Origin: Pseudomonas umsongensis
GTDB lineage: Bacteria > Pseudomonadota > Gammaproteobacteria > Pseudomonadales > Pseudomonadaceae
Length of the DNA: 64,000 nt
Direction: 5' to 3'
NCBI RefSeq assembly: GCF_002236105.1
Contig: NZ_NIWU01000002.1
Coordinates: 496,001-560,000, forward strand
Made by a program: the position numbers and the translations under genes. The notes beneath the pieces are model-generated. The model saw only the letters and a list, made by a program, of their open reading frames with translations, made no database searches and was not told the origin of the DNA. Positions 37,251-45,281 of the stretch are shown here, piece by piece (the stretch's first letter is position 1; each line of letters opens with the position of its first letter).

Positions 37251-38309
37251 ATGGACGACAACAAGAAGAAAGCCTTGGCTGCGGCCCTGGGTCAGATCGA
37301 ACGTCAATTCGGCAAGGGTGCCGTAATGCGTATGGGCGATCAGGACCGTCAGGCGATTCCGGCCATCTCCACTGGCTCTCTGGGTCTGGACATCGCTTTG
37401 GGCATTGGCGGTCTGCCAAAAGGTCGCATTGTTGAAATCTACGGTCCTGAATCTTCCGGTAAAACCACACTGACATTGTCCGTGATCGCCCAGGCTCAGA
37501 AAGCCGGCGCGACCTGCGCATTCGTCGATGCCGAACACGCCCTGGACCCTGAGTACGCCGGCAAGCTGGGCGTCAACGTCGACGACCTGCTGGTGTCCCA
37601 GCCTGACACCGGTGAGCAAGCCCTGGAAATCACCGACATGCTGGTGCGTTCCAATGCGGTCGACGTGATCATCGTCGACTCCGTGGCGGCGTTGGTGCCG
37701 AAAGCTGAAATCGAAGGCGAAATGGGTGACATGCACGTGGGCCTGCAAGCCCGTCTGATGTCCCAGGCTCTGCGTAAAATCACCGGTAACATCAAGAACG
37801 CCAACTGCCTGGTGATCTTCATCAACCAGATCCGCATGAAAATCGGCGTGATGTTCGGTAGCCCGGAAACGACTACCGGTGGTAACGCTCTGAAGTTCTA
37901 CGCGTCGGTTCGTCTGGATATCCGCCGCACGGGTGCGGTGAAAGAAGGTGATGAAGTCGTCGGTAGCGAGACCCGCGTCAAGGTTGTAAAGAACAAGGTG
38001 GCTTCGCCGTTCCGTCAGGCCGAGTTCCAGATTCTTTACGGCAAGGGCATCTACCTCAACGGCGAGATGATCGACCTGGGTGTTCTGCACGGTTTCGTCG
38101 AGAAGTCCGGCGCCTGGTATGCCTATAACGGCACCAAGATCGGTCAGGGTAAGGCCAACTCGGCCAAGTACCTGGCGGATAACCCGGATATTGCCGCAAC
38201 GCTTGAGAAGCAACTGCGTGACAAACTGCTGTCTCCGGCTTCGGTAGCGGATGCCAAGGCTTCTGCGGTCAAAGAGACCGAAGACGATCTGGCTGATGCT
38301 GATATCTGA
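37251..38309 (+). CDS. recA: Recombinase RecA
   Basis: Strand-exchange ATPase and co-protease for LexA and CI-like repressors, 352 residues. I choose ATG 37251 ([20 protein letters not shown]); an earlier in-frame start at 37239 is less likely. Walker A is [10 protein letters not shown] (about 66-75), Walker [14 protein letters not shown], loop L2 region [20 protein letters not shown], and a short acidic tail ([12 protein letters not shown]). A LexA box precedes it and recX follows eight bases after the stop. Confidence 0.99.
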   Translation: MDDNKKKALAAALGQIERQFGKGAVMRMGDQDRQAIPAISTGSLGLDIALGIGGLPKGRIVEIYGPESSGKTTLTLSVIAQAQKAGATCAFVDAEHALDPEYAGKLGVNVDDLLVSQPDTGEQALEITDMLVRSNAVDVIIVDSVAALVPKAEIEGEMGDMHVGLQARLMSQALRKITGNIKNANCLVIFINQIRMKIGVMFGSPETTTGGNALKFYASVRLDIRRTGAVKEGDEVVGSETRVKVVKNKVASPFRQAEFQILYGKGIYLNGEMIDLGVLHGFVEKSGAWYAYNGTKIGQGKANSAKYLADNPDIAATLEKQLRDKLLSPASVADAKASAVKETEDDLADADI

Positions 38310-38317
38310 TTGATCCG

Positions 38318-38785
38318 ATGACCGCTGTACTCGATACCCTCGTCGCGGTGCGGCGAACCGCAATGGACCTGCTCGCACGACGCGAGCATGGGCGCGTCGA
38401 GCTGACGCGTAAACTGCGTCAGCGCGGGGCTCTCCCCGAAATGATTGAAACAGCACTCGACCGATTGACGGAAGAGGGTTTGTTGTCCGAATCCCGCTAC
38501 CTTGAAAGCTTCGTTTCCTACCGTGCCCGTAGCGGCTATGGCCCTTTACGCATTCGTGAAGAGTTAAGTCAGCGTGGCCTGCAGCGCAGTGATATCGAAC
38601 TCGCCCTGCGCGAGAGCGGCATCGACTGGCAGGAACAATTGCAGGACGCCTGGCGACGCAAGTTTTCCGGGCAATTACCGATAGATGCCCGGGAGCGCGC
38701 CAAACAAGGCAGGTTCCTGGCGTATCGGGGATTCTCCATGGAAATGATCAGCCGCTTGTTCAGCGGCCGAGGGATGGACGATTGA
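38318..38785 (+). CDS. recX: RecA-regulating protein RecX
   Basis: Binds RecA filaments and blocks their growth. The 155-residue protein consists of three-helix repeats: [20 protein letters not shown], then [20 protein letters not shown] and [16 protein letters not shown], and [18 protein letters not shown]. It lies eight bases after recA, the common arrangement, and a hairpin terminator closes the unit. Confidence 0.95.
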   Translation: MTAVLDTLVAVRRTAMDLLARREHGRVELTRKLRQRGALPEMIETALDRLTEEGLLSESRYLESFVSYRARSGYGPLRIREELSQRGLQRSDIELALRESGIDWQEQLQDAWRRKFSGQLPIDARERAKQGRFLAYRGFSMEMISRLFSGRGMDD

Positions 38786-38788
38786 CTG

Positions 38789-38824
38789 AAACGGCTCACT
38801 ATTTCGATAGCGGGCCGTTTTTTT
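38789..38824. terminator. Terminator between convergent recX and LOG gene
   Basis: AAACGGC (38790-38796) pairs with GCCGTTT, with an inner CTAT-TTCG-ATAG stem, and a run of T to 38824. It lies between two convergent genes and may serve both. Confidence 0.75.
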
Positions 38825-38827
38825 GTC

Positions 38828-39946
38828 TCACGTAACCTTTAATGGCTCTCGCGTACGCTGCTGTGCCGGTGGCTGGGTTTGGGCCCAGTTTTCCGCCAGG
38901 TTGATGTAATCCACCAACTCGCGAAGCCGGCCGTGGTCACGAGCGGTAAAGTTAAAGGCCAGCCGCGCGAGGTGGCTGAACCGTGCTTCGTCCTGCTCCT
39001 CGCCGTTATAGGCATGTTGATGAAATTGATCGCTCAGGCACAAGTCTGCGAATGATTCCTGCATGTGTTCGAGTGCCCTGTCACTGAGCTTGTGGTTCAT
39101 GCGAATCACGAACTGATGTTTGAGCCAGCGGCTGGAGTGGTAATTGCTGTAGAACTGGTTGATCTGCTCCACCGCTTCTTCGGCGCTGTAGACCAGTTTC
39201 ACCAGCTTCATGTCGGTAGGCAGGATGTAACGATTCTCCTCCAGTTGATGGTGAATGAAGTCCAGTGCGCCCTGCCAGAATTTGCCGCCCGGCGCGTCCA
39301 GCAGCACTACGGGCACCAATGGGCTTTTGCCCGTCTGGATCAGCGTCAGTACTTCCAGCGCTTCGTCCAGGGTGCCGAAACCGCCTGGGCACAACACCAG
39401 TGCATCCGCTTCCTTGACGAAGAACAGCTTGCGCGTGAAGAAAAAATGGAAGGGCAGCAGGTTGGTAGTGCCCTGGACGGTGGGGTTGGCATGTTGCTCG
39501 AAGGGCAGGGTGATGTTGAATCCCAGGCTGTTTTCCAAGCCTGCACCTTCGTGGGCTGCAGCCATGATGCCGCCGCCCGCACCCGTGATGACCATCATGT
39601 CGGAGCGAGCCAGGGCGGCGCCGAGTTCGCGAGCGAGACCATATAAGGGATGTTCCACTGGCGTGCGCGCGGAGCCGAAGACTGTGACTTTGCGTCGCCC
39701 CTTGAACTGCTCAAGCACTCGGAAAGCGTGCTCCAGTTCGCGCAGGGTTTGCAGGGTTATCTTGGCATTCCAGCGATTGTGGTCTTCCTGCGCCATGCGC
39801 AGCACGGTCAGGATCATGTCGCGGTAGATCGGGGTATTCGGGCTGTTGGGTGAAACCAGGTTGAGTTGCTCTTCGACCTTGCTGATGAGGTCGTGGCCGC
39901 TTTGTTCAAAATGGCGGCTTAGGAGGTCATTCGGTTGGTAAGGCAT
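38828..39946 (-). CDS. LOG-family nucleotide 5'-monophosphate hydrolase
   Basis: Protein of 372 residues with a central Rossmann domain of the LOG/TIGR00730 type (about 95-275). Diagnostic motifs are TGAGGGIMAAAHEGA (about 141-155) and CPGGFGTLDEALEVLTLIQT (about 207-226), the PGGxGT-xxE active site of enzymes that cleave a nucleoside monophosphate into base and ribose 5-phosphate. About 90 extra residues precede and about 95 follow this core, so it is longer than plain LOG proteins (about 190) and shorter than PpnN (about 450). The substrate is not evident. Translation starts at 39946 after AAGGAG, and a long structured leader lies just upstream. Confidence 0.88.
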   Translation of the reverse strand: MPYQPNDLLSRHFEQSGHDLISKVEEQLNLVSPNSPNTPIYRDMILTVLRMAQEDHNRWNAKITLQTLRELEHAFRVLEQFKGRRKVTVFGSARTPVEHPLYGLARELGAALARSDMMVITGAGGGIMAAAHEGAGLENSLGFNITLPFEQHANPTVQGTTNLLPFHFFFTRKLFFVKEADALVLCPGGFGTLDEALEVLTLIQTGKSPLVPVVLLDAPGGKFWQGALDFIHHQLEENRYILPTDMKLVKLVYSAEEAVEQINQFYSNYHSSRWLKHQFVIRMNHKLSDRALEHMQESFADLCLSDQFHQHAYNGEEQDEARFSHLARLAFNFTARDHGRLRELVDYINLAENWAQTQPPAQQRTREPLKVT

Positions 39947-39963
39947 TCAACTTCTCCTTCTGG

Positions 39964-40086
39964 ACAGAGCCGTCGGCTTCGACCATTGACGCGTCGGCGC
40001 CACGACACTTCATGTGTCGCTGTTTGCCCAGGCCCATGCCTGGGCGATTCACTTGACCCTGGTCGGGTCACCATACCGGCTCTGTT
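39964..40086 (-). promoter_or_regulatory. Structured 5' leader of the LOG gene (candidate cis-acting RNA)
   Basis: About 120 nt that folds into a closed multi-hairpin junction on the minus strand. Closing stem: CAGAGCCG (40084-40077) with CGGCTCTG (39972-39965), extended by an A-T pair. Inside: TGACCC/GGGTCA (40070-40054), an 8-bp stem GCCCAGGC-ATGG-GCCTGGGC (40045-40026), CGACAC/GTGTCG (40019-40003) and GTCG-AAGC-CGAC (39983-39972, sharing one base with the closing stem). The ribosome site AAGGAG (39959-39954) lies five bases after the closing stem. The fold is seen in sequence; regulation and ligand are inference. A + strand sRNA is also possible because a T5 run follows at 40085. Confidence 0.65.
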
Positions 40087-40421
40087 TTTCCCTTGGATGA
40101 AAGAAACGTTCGCACAGCGCAAGACGAAACGGGCGGCGCCTTTTCCAGTCCTGACACAATGAACGTAGATACCTGAAATCTAGACCGTCGCGATGATTGT
40201 TGCCTTGATCATTGCGCCGCAAAGTCTTTCCTGGCAACCGGTTATTGACGATTTGCAAGGTGATTTCACCGCCCGTCTGAACCCGCCCCGAGTGTTCAGT
40301 ACTCTGATTTACTTAGGTACAGGTATTACACGACAACTTGGCGTCAAGGGCAGGGCGCAGGGTACAAGCGGTTCAAGGATTTGCCGCTCATCACGAGTGA
40401 GGTGCAGGGAGCCGGAAAGCC
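40087..40421. other. Intergenic stretch without a supported gene
   Basis: 335 bases between the LOG leader and the small gene at 40422. An open frame on the + strand from 40193 runs into that gene in another phase and has no family features, so I leave it out. The promoters of the two divergent genes should lie here; I see no clear -35/-10 pair. Confidence 0.5.
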
Positions 40422-40616
40422 ATGGCCAGGGTCATTCTGGAGATCGATACGCAACTGTATCGATTGCTGAAGTCATCAGCCGAGATCAATCATTTGAGTC
40501 TCGAGGAGGAGTGCTGCCGGCGTCTTATGGACGCGCATCAGCGTTCACGTTATTTGCAGGCGCTGGTGGCGGAACTGCGCGCCGAGGATGAGCAGCGGCG
40601 CGCAAAATCCCACTGA
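40422..40616 (+). CDS. Small putative ribbon-helix-helix protein
   Basis: 64 residues. The N-terminus ARVILEIDTQLYRLLKSSAE has the strand-then-helix pattern of ribbon-helix-helix DNA-binding or antitoxin-like proteins, with SLEEECCRRLMDAHQ as second helix, then a charged helical tail. I do not recognise a named family. A GGGAGC ribosome-like site lies about 14 bases before ATG. No toxin-like partner is adjacent: the next gene is convergent and encodes a secreted protein. Confidence 0.7.
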   Translation: MARVILEIDTQLYRLLKSSAEINHLSLEEECCRRLMDAHQRSRYLQALVAELRAEDEQRRAKSH

Positions 40617-40617
40617 C

Positions 40618-41040
40618 TTACTTTTTCTTCTGGGTCGCTTTCGGGCAATCCGATTCCTGGTAGCTTGCAGAACCGACCGCGCGGTTGGTCTTTACCTCGG
40701 TGAAGTCATAACGCATGACCGCCCCCTTGGCCATCAGCTTGCGGAAGGACGGGTTGTTGCATACCGAGGCGCCAAGCTGGAAGTACACAGCCTTGGGGTC
40801 GGCACGCATCTTGTTGGCGTGGCTGCTTTGCACACTCAGGTGGTTGATCAGCACATTGCCTTCGACCGTGTAGCCCTGATCGAGAATGTCTTCATTGATC
40901 GCCCGCGGAGTGCCGACGCTGCTTTGTGTGGCGACGTTTCGCAGCTCTCTGTTCAGATTCTGCTCACTCAAGGACGCCGCCTGGGCGTTGAAGGTCGACG
41001 CCAGCAGAATGGCAGCGGTGGGAACGATAAGGCGCAGCAT
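40618..41040 (-). CDS. Small exported protein, PA3611-family (putative)
   Basis: 140 residues with a clear signal peptide (LIVPTAAILLASTFNAQAAS, cleavage about residue 21). The mature part has two cysteines (VCNNP and DCPKA) that may form a disulphide, and ends in a lysine run (ATQKKK). Its place near recA-recX and its shape resemble the P. aeruginosa PA3611 family described as a quorum-regulated virulence factor; this is a recollection-based match, not proven. It starts after a GGAGAG ribosome site. Its stop is one base from the stop of the convergent small gene. Confidence 0.7.
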   Translation of the reverse strand: MLRLIVPTAAILLASTFNAQAASLSEQNLNRELRNVATQSSVGTPRAINEDILDQGYTVEGNVLINHLSVQSSHANKMRADPKAVYFQLGASVCNNPSFRKLMAKGAVMRYDFTEVKTNRAVGSASYQESDCPKATQKKK

Positions 41041-41227
41041 GAAACTCTCCTGGGGCAGTGATGGGTGTTTGACCCATCACATGACTGTGCGTTCAGTGGC
41101 GGCGAATTATAGGGGAGCAGGCCTGCACGGTACAGGTTTGCACCGGCGGGTCTGGTAAACTGCCGGCACTTTCACCCATCCGAGTGCTTTTCGTGTCGAT
41201 CTCTTTTGTCTGCCGGTGTGGCCTGCG

Positions 41228-41971
41228 ATGAACCATGCCCCCAACGCCGTAGCCCGCCTGCGCGACCAGCGCGAAGAGGAAGGTATCAAGCCGATTCAGG
41301 CCCGTGGATGGCGGGCAACAAGGTGCCGCGCTTGCCGCGTGATCGAGAGTCACTGCCTGTGCGCCTGGCGTCCGCAGGTTGAGACTCGCTCCGGGGTATG
41401 CCTGATCATGACAGGCAAGGAAGTGTTCAAGCCCAGCAACACCGGTTGGTTGATTGCCGATGTGGTGCGTGACAACCATGCCTTCATCTGGTCGCGTACC
41501 GAAGTCGATCAGCAGTTGCTGGCCTTGCTGTCCGACCCACAATGGCAGCCTTATCTGGTGTTCCCGGGTGAATATGTCGCGCCCGAGCGGGTGACTCATA
41601 GCGTGGCGGTCGATCAAGGCAGGAGGCCGCTGTTCATCTTGCTCGACGCGACGTGGACCGAAGCCCGGAAGATTTTCCGTAAAAGCCCCTATTTCGACGC
41701 GCTTCCGATCCTCAGTTTGTTGCCCGAGAAGCTTTCACGCTATCAATTGCGCCGCTCCACCCGTAGCGAACACTTGTGTACTGCGGAAGTCGCGGCGTTA
41801 TGTCTCGATCTTGCAGGCGATGTAGAGGCGGCCTCGGCGCTCGACGCTTATTTCGATGTGTTCAGCCAGCATTACCTCGATGCCAAGCGTCAGCTGGAAA
41901 TGGATGTTTCGACCCCGGCGCACACCGAGTTGATGGCCTATCTTCAACCAGCAGTGGCAGTGACGGCCTGA
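41228..41971 (+). CDS. tapT: DTW-domain tRNA-uridine aminocarboxypropyltransferase
   Basis: Family that adds an aminocarboxypropyl group from S-adenosylmethionine to uridine 47 of tRNA (acp3U). The 247-residue protein has the N-terminal metal-like cysteine block RCRACRVIESHCLC and the catalytic-region motif LLDATWTEARKIFRKSPYF. The DTW signature appears here as DATW, which fits the broader DxTW pattern. RYQLRRSTRSEHLCTAEV is the other conserved block. I start at ATG 41228; an in-frame GTG at 41216 is also possible. A neighbouring 218-base gap leads to erdR. Confidence 0.88.
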   Translation: MNHAPNAVARLRDQREEEGIKPIQARGWRATRCRACRVIESHCLCAWRPQVETRSGVCLIMTGKEVFKPSNTGWLIADVVRDNHAFIWSRTEVDQQLLALLSDPQWQPYLVFPGEYVAPERVTHSVAVDQGRRPLFILLDATWTEARKIFRKSPYFDALPILSLLPEKLSRYQLRRSTRSEHLCTAEVAALCLDLAGDVEAASALDAYFDVFSQHYLDAKRQLEMDVSTPAHTELMAYLQPAVAVTA

Positions 41972-42189
41972 TTGTCTCCGATGCTGCAATAAAGTGTACC
42001 GGCCATGTCGCTTGACCACCCCGGTTTGGCTGGGCATGCTTGGCGCCCATTAGGGTGCGGCCAGAGTTTGAAACGCCGTTTTTTGCGTTGAACGTGCCCC
42101 GTTGGAGCGGCTGCGTGGCTGTTACCTCGAGTTGTTTGGCGATACCCGAATGCATCGGGCATCCCATGAAAAACAGGATCATTTGAAAA

Positions 42190-42840
42190 ATGGCCACATA
42201 CGAAATCCTGATTGCCGATGACCACCCTCTTTTTCGTTCCGCCCTGCATCAAGCGCTGACCCTGGGCCTGGGCCCGGATGTCCGGTTGGTGGAAGTGGCG
42301 AGCATTGCCGAGCTGGAGGCACGCCTGAGCGAAAAGGCCGACTGGGATCTGGTGCTGCTGGACCTGAACATGCCGGGCGCGTATGGTTTTTCCGGGTTGG
42401 TACTGTTGCGCGGCCAGTATCCGCAAATTCCTGTGGTCATGGTCTCGGCCCAGGAAGAAGCGACGATCATGGTCAAGTCCCGTGAATTTGGTGCAAGCGG
42501 TTTCATACCCAAGTCCAGCGATTTGAGTGTTATCCAGAAAGCCGTGCGCGCGGTGCTCGATGGCGATGTTTTCTGGCCACCGCAAGCATTCGAAGCCGTC
42601 AGCGTTTCCGATGAGGCCAAGGCGGCCAGTGAAGGCCTTGCGAGCTTGACTCCGCAACAGTTCCGGGTGCTGACGATGGTTTGCGAAGGGTTGCTGAACA
42701 AGCAGATTGCCTACGAACTGAGCGTTTCCGAAGCGACCATCAAGGCCCACGTCACCGCGATTTTTCGTAAACTGAATGTGCGGACCCGCACCCAGGCGGC
42801 GTTGCTGCTGCAACAACTCGAGTCAATTTCAAGCCATTAA
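42190..42840 (+). CDS. erdR: Response regulator ErdR (receiver plus LuxR helix-turn-helix)
   Basis: Two-component response regulator, 216 residues. The receiver domain (about 4-120) has acidic pocket IADDHP, the phosphorylation site LVLLDLNMPG (aspartate 58) and conserved VMVSAQ and FIPKSS (lysine). The NarL/LuxR-type DNA-binding domain (about 148-212) reads LTPQQFRVLTMVCEGLLNKQ and then VSEATIKAHVTAIFRKL. ErdR controls ethanol oxidation and acetate-related genes in pseudomonads. The dgkA gene follows, the same order as PA3604-PA3603 in P. aeruginosa. No sensor kinase gene is adjacent. Confidence 0.88.
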   Translation: MATYEILIADDHPLFRSALHQALTLGLGPDVRLVEVASIAELEARLSEKADWDLVLLDLNMPGAYGFSGLVLLRGQYPQIPVVMVSAQEEATIMVKSREFGASGFIPKSSDLSVIQKAVRAVLDGDVFWPPQAFEAVSVSDEAKAASEGLASLTPQQFRVLTMVCEGLLNKQIAYELSVSEATIKAHVTAIFRKLNVRTRTQAALLLQQLESISSH

Positions 42841-42915
42841 GCGCTGGCGCCTTCACGTTTTTTTGACTTTGGTTAATCTAGCTTTCCCACTCCTTTTTTG
42901 GTCAGTTCCTACTCT

Positions 42916-43278
42916 ATGTCACCTTTCAAAGGCCAGACCGGCCTGAAACGTATCCTCAATGCTTCCGGCTACTCGCTGGACGGCCTACGCGCAGCATTCA
43001 CCGGCGAAGCGGCTTTTCGGCAATTGGTGTTGCTCAACGTCATTCTGATCCCGCTGTCGTTCTTCCTGAACGTGAATCGTGTCGAGCAGGCGTTGTTGAT
43101 TGCGGTCTGCCTGTTGGCGCTGATCGTCGAGCTGCTCAATTCGGCCGTGGAAGCGGCCATCGACCGCATTTCCCTTGAATTGCACCCGTTGTCGAAAAAC
43201 GCCAAGGACATGGGCAGTGCCGCGCAATTGGTGGCCTTGACCATGATCGCGCTGGTCTGGGCGGTGATTCTGCTTTAA
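42916..43278 (+). CDS. dgkA: Diacylglycerol kinase
   Basis: Small trimeric inner-membrane kinase of 120 residues that recycles diacylglycerol to phosphatidate. I choose ATG 42916 (MSPFKGQTGLKRI); an in-frame ATG at 42898 is less likely. The family signature is ELLNSAVEAAIDRI (about 68-81) with EAAFRQ near the first of three membrane helices. The TAA stop overlaps the stop of the convergent finR by two bases (TTAA). Its product feeds CdsA. Confidence 0.95.
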   Translation: MSPFKGQTGLKRILNASGYSLDGLRAAFTGEAAFRQLVLLNVILIPLSFFLNVNRVEQALLIAVCLLALIVELLNSAVEAAIDRISLELHPLSKNAKDMGSAAQLVALTMIALVWAVILL

Positions 43279-44201
43279 GCGATCGCCGGCAGGACGATCT
43301 CGTCGCTGCGCTGCACCCCGGCGGTGAATGCGCGGCACAGTTCGAGGAATTCACGCATCGCCGAGGTCTGGTACTTCTGCTTGTGCCAGATGAAATAGAA
43401 CTGTCGCGCCAGGTCCAGGTCCGGAGTCTCCACTGCTACCAGGCTGCCGCGACGGAACGCGTCCCGTAGCGCCAGCCGCGAGATACAGCCGATCCCCAGG
43501 CCGGACTCTACGGCGCGCTTGATGGCTTCGGTGTGTTCCAGCTCCAGGCGGATGTTCAGCGCGCTCCGGTGATGGCGCATGGCTTGATCGAACGTCAGGC
43601 GTGTGCCTGAGCCTTGTTCACGCAAGATCCAGGCTTCCTGGCTCAGTTCCTCCATGCTCGCTGTGCCCCGCTGGGCCAGCGGATGCTGTGGCGCACAGAA
43701 GACCACCAACTCATCTTCGACCCAACTTTGCACTTCGATGTCAGGGTGGTTGCAATCGCCTTCGATCAGACCCAGGTCAATTTCGTAGTGGGCGACCTGT
43801 TGCACAATATTGGCGGTGTTCTGCACATGCAGCTTTACCTGGCTTTCCGGGTGGCGCTGCATGAAACCGCCGATCAGCAGGGTCGCAAGATAGTTGCCAA
43901 TGGTCAGGGTCGCGCCCACTGCCAATGAGCCGAATCCGGACTTGCCATTGAGCAGGTCTTCGATTTCCTTGGCCTGGTCGAGCAAGGCAACGGCTTGGGG
44001 CAGCAACTGTTTACCCAGGGCGTTGAGGCTTAATCGCTTGCCGGCGCGGTCGAACAGTTGGCAGCTGCACTGGCGCTCCAGCTCGGTAATCGATGTACTC
44101 GCCGCCGACTGTGAGAGGTTGAGCAGACCCGCAGCACGGGACACGCTTTCCTGCTGGGCGACGGCAACGAACACTTGAAGTTGACGGAGAGTAAATCGCA
44201 T
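43275..44201 (-). CDS. finR: LysR-family redox regulator FinR
   Basis: LysR-type regulator of 308 residues starting at ATG 44201 (MRFTLRQLQVFVAVAQQES). The helix-turn-helix spans about 3-60 with VSRAAGLLNLSQSAASTSIT, and the rest is the effector domain. It is divergent from fpr, 139 bases between starts, the arrangement in P. putida and P. aeruginosa where FinR activates fpr in response to superoxide generators. The single in-frame start upstream (44276) lies in the promoter region and is rejected. Confidence 0.85.
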   Translation of the reverse strand: MRFTLRQLQVFVAVAQQESVSRAAGLLNLSQSAASTSITELERQCSCQLFDRAGKRLSLNALGKQLLPQAVALLDQAKEIEDLLNGKSGFGSLAVGATLTIGNYLATLLIGGFMQRHPESQVKLHVQNTANIVQQVAHYEIDLGLIEGDCNHPDIEVQSWVEDELVVFCAPQHPLAQRGTASMEELSQEAWILREQGSGTRLTFDQAMRHHRSALNIRLELEHTEAIKRAVESGLGIGCISRLALRDAFRRGSLVAVETPDLDLARQFYFIWHKQKYQTSAMREFLELCRAFTAGVQRSDEIVLPAIA

Positions 44202-44340
44202 ATCGATATAACCGATAACCCTTATCTTAATAATCCAGTTAACAGATATTGTCGTCGCTATTAGAATGCGATGCAATTGCGCACCGCAGGTCTGTTCCTG
44301 AAAGAGCTAGCGCAGATCCAATCTCCAGGAGTCCCCGTAC
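44202..44340. promoter_or_regulatory. Divergent finR-fpr promoter region
   Basis: AT-rich island of 139 bases in a GC-rich neighbourhood. It contains the palindromic TATCGATA (44201-44208) and several T-N11-A type half-sites that LysR regulators can use. The fpr ribosome site CAGGAG lies at 44327-44332. I cannot place the exact operators. Confidence 0.5.
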
Positions 44341-45120
44341 ATGAGCAACATGAACCACGAGCGTGTCCTCAGTGTTCATCACTGGAACGACACTCTGTTC
44401 AGCTTCAAGTGCACCCGTGATCCGGGCCTGCGCTTCGAGAACGGTCAGTTCGTGATGATCGGCCTGCAACAGCCCAACGGCCGCCCGCTTATGCGCGCTT
44501 ACTCGATTGCCAGCCCGAACTGGGAAGAGCATCTCGAGTTCTTCAGCATCAAGGTGCCTGATGGTCCGCTGACTTCCCAGTTGCAGCATCTGAAGGAAGG
44601 CGACGAGATCATCATCAGCAAGAAGCCCACCGGCACGCTGGTGCTGGATGACTTGAAGCCTGGCAAACATTTGTACCTGCTCAGCACCGGTACTGGTCTG
44701 GCGCCGTTCATGAGCGTCATCCAGGACCCGGAAACCTACGAGCGTTTCGAAAAAGTGATCCTGTGCCACGGCGTGCGTTACGTCAACGAAGTCGCCTACC
44801 GCGAGTTCATCACCGAGCACCTGCCGCAGAACGAGTTCTTTGGCGATGCATTGCGTGACAAGTTGATCTACTACCCAACCGTGACCCGCGAGCCGTTCGA
44901 AAACGAAGGTCGCCTGACCGACCTGATGCGCAGCGGCAAGCTGTTCAGCGACATCGGCCTGCCACCGATCAACCCGCAGGACGACCGCGCCATGCTGTGC
45001 GGCAGCCCGAGCATGCTCGACGAGACCAGCGAAGTGCTGAACAGCTTCGGCCTGAAAGTGTCGCCGCGCATGCGCGAGCCGGGTGATTACCTGATCGAGC
45101 GTGCGTTCGTAGAGAAATAA
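44341..45120 (+). CDS. fpr: Ferredoxin/flavodoxin-NADP+ reductase
   Basis: FAD enzyme of 259 residues that moves electrons between NADPH and ferredoxin or flavodoxin, used in oxidative-stress defence and iron release. FAD motif RAYSIASPNWEEHLEFF (about 51-67), NADP motif LLSTGTGLAPFMS (about 114-126) and CGSPSMLD, and the bacterial subclass-I type tail ERAFVEK. A strong terminator follows. FdxA in this same window is a possible electron partner, which is inference. Confidence 0.96.
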   Translation: MSNMNHERVLSVHHWNDTLFSFKCTRDPGLRFENGQFVMIGLQQPNGRPLMRAYSIASPNWEEHLEFFSIKVPDGPLTSQLQHLKEGDEIIISKKPTGTLVLDDLKPGKHLYLLSTGTGLAPFMSVIQDPETYERFEKVILCHGVRYVNEVAYREFITEHLPQNEFFGDALRDKLIYYPTVTREPFENEGRLTDLMRSGKLFSDIGLPPINPQDDRAMLCGSPSMLDETSEVLNSFGLKVSPRMREPGDYLIERAFVEK

Positions 45121-45130
45121 GCACCGCCTC

Positions 45131-45173
45131 AAAAAAAGCCCGCATTGCCTATACAGGTAATGCGGGCTTTTTT
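45131..45173 (+). terminator. Rho-independent terminator after fpr
   Basis: AAGCCCGCATT pairs with AATGCGGGCTT around a 12-base centre, flanked by A and T runs, so it can work in both directions. Confidence 0.9.
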
Positions 45174-45190
45174 ATGCCGGACGCGTTCTC

Positions 45191-45281
45191 TGTAGGAGCT
45201 GCCGCAGGCTGCGATCTTTTGATCTTGATCTTCTATCGCGATTTCAAGATCAGAAGATCGCAGCCTGCGGCAGCTCCTACA
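45191..45281. repeat. REPIN doublet overlapping the trmO stop codon
   Basis: GTAGGAGCTGCC-type arms facing each other (45191-45225 and 45245-45281) with a short non-repeat centre. The last bases of the right arm contain the TAG stop of trmO on the minus strand (45279-45277). Confidence 0.9.

Noticed and set aside
39964..40090. Independent + strand small RNA ending at the T5 run (40085-40089)
   Set aside because: The T-run follows the distal arm of a long-range stem, not a local hairpin, and no promoter is seen on the + strand. The minus-strand leader reading fits the LOG gene start better, though I cannot exclude both.
40193..40591. Plus-strand open frame of 132 codons overlapping the small gene at 40422
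   Set aside because: Its second half overlaps the better-supported 64-residue gene in another phase, and it has no ribosome site or motif.
42130..42165. CCCGAATGCATCGGG hairpin before erdR
   Set aside because: It is short, lacks a T-run and does not cover the ribosome site, so I give it no function.
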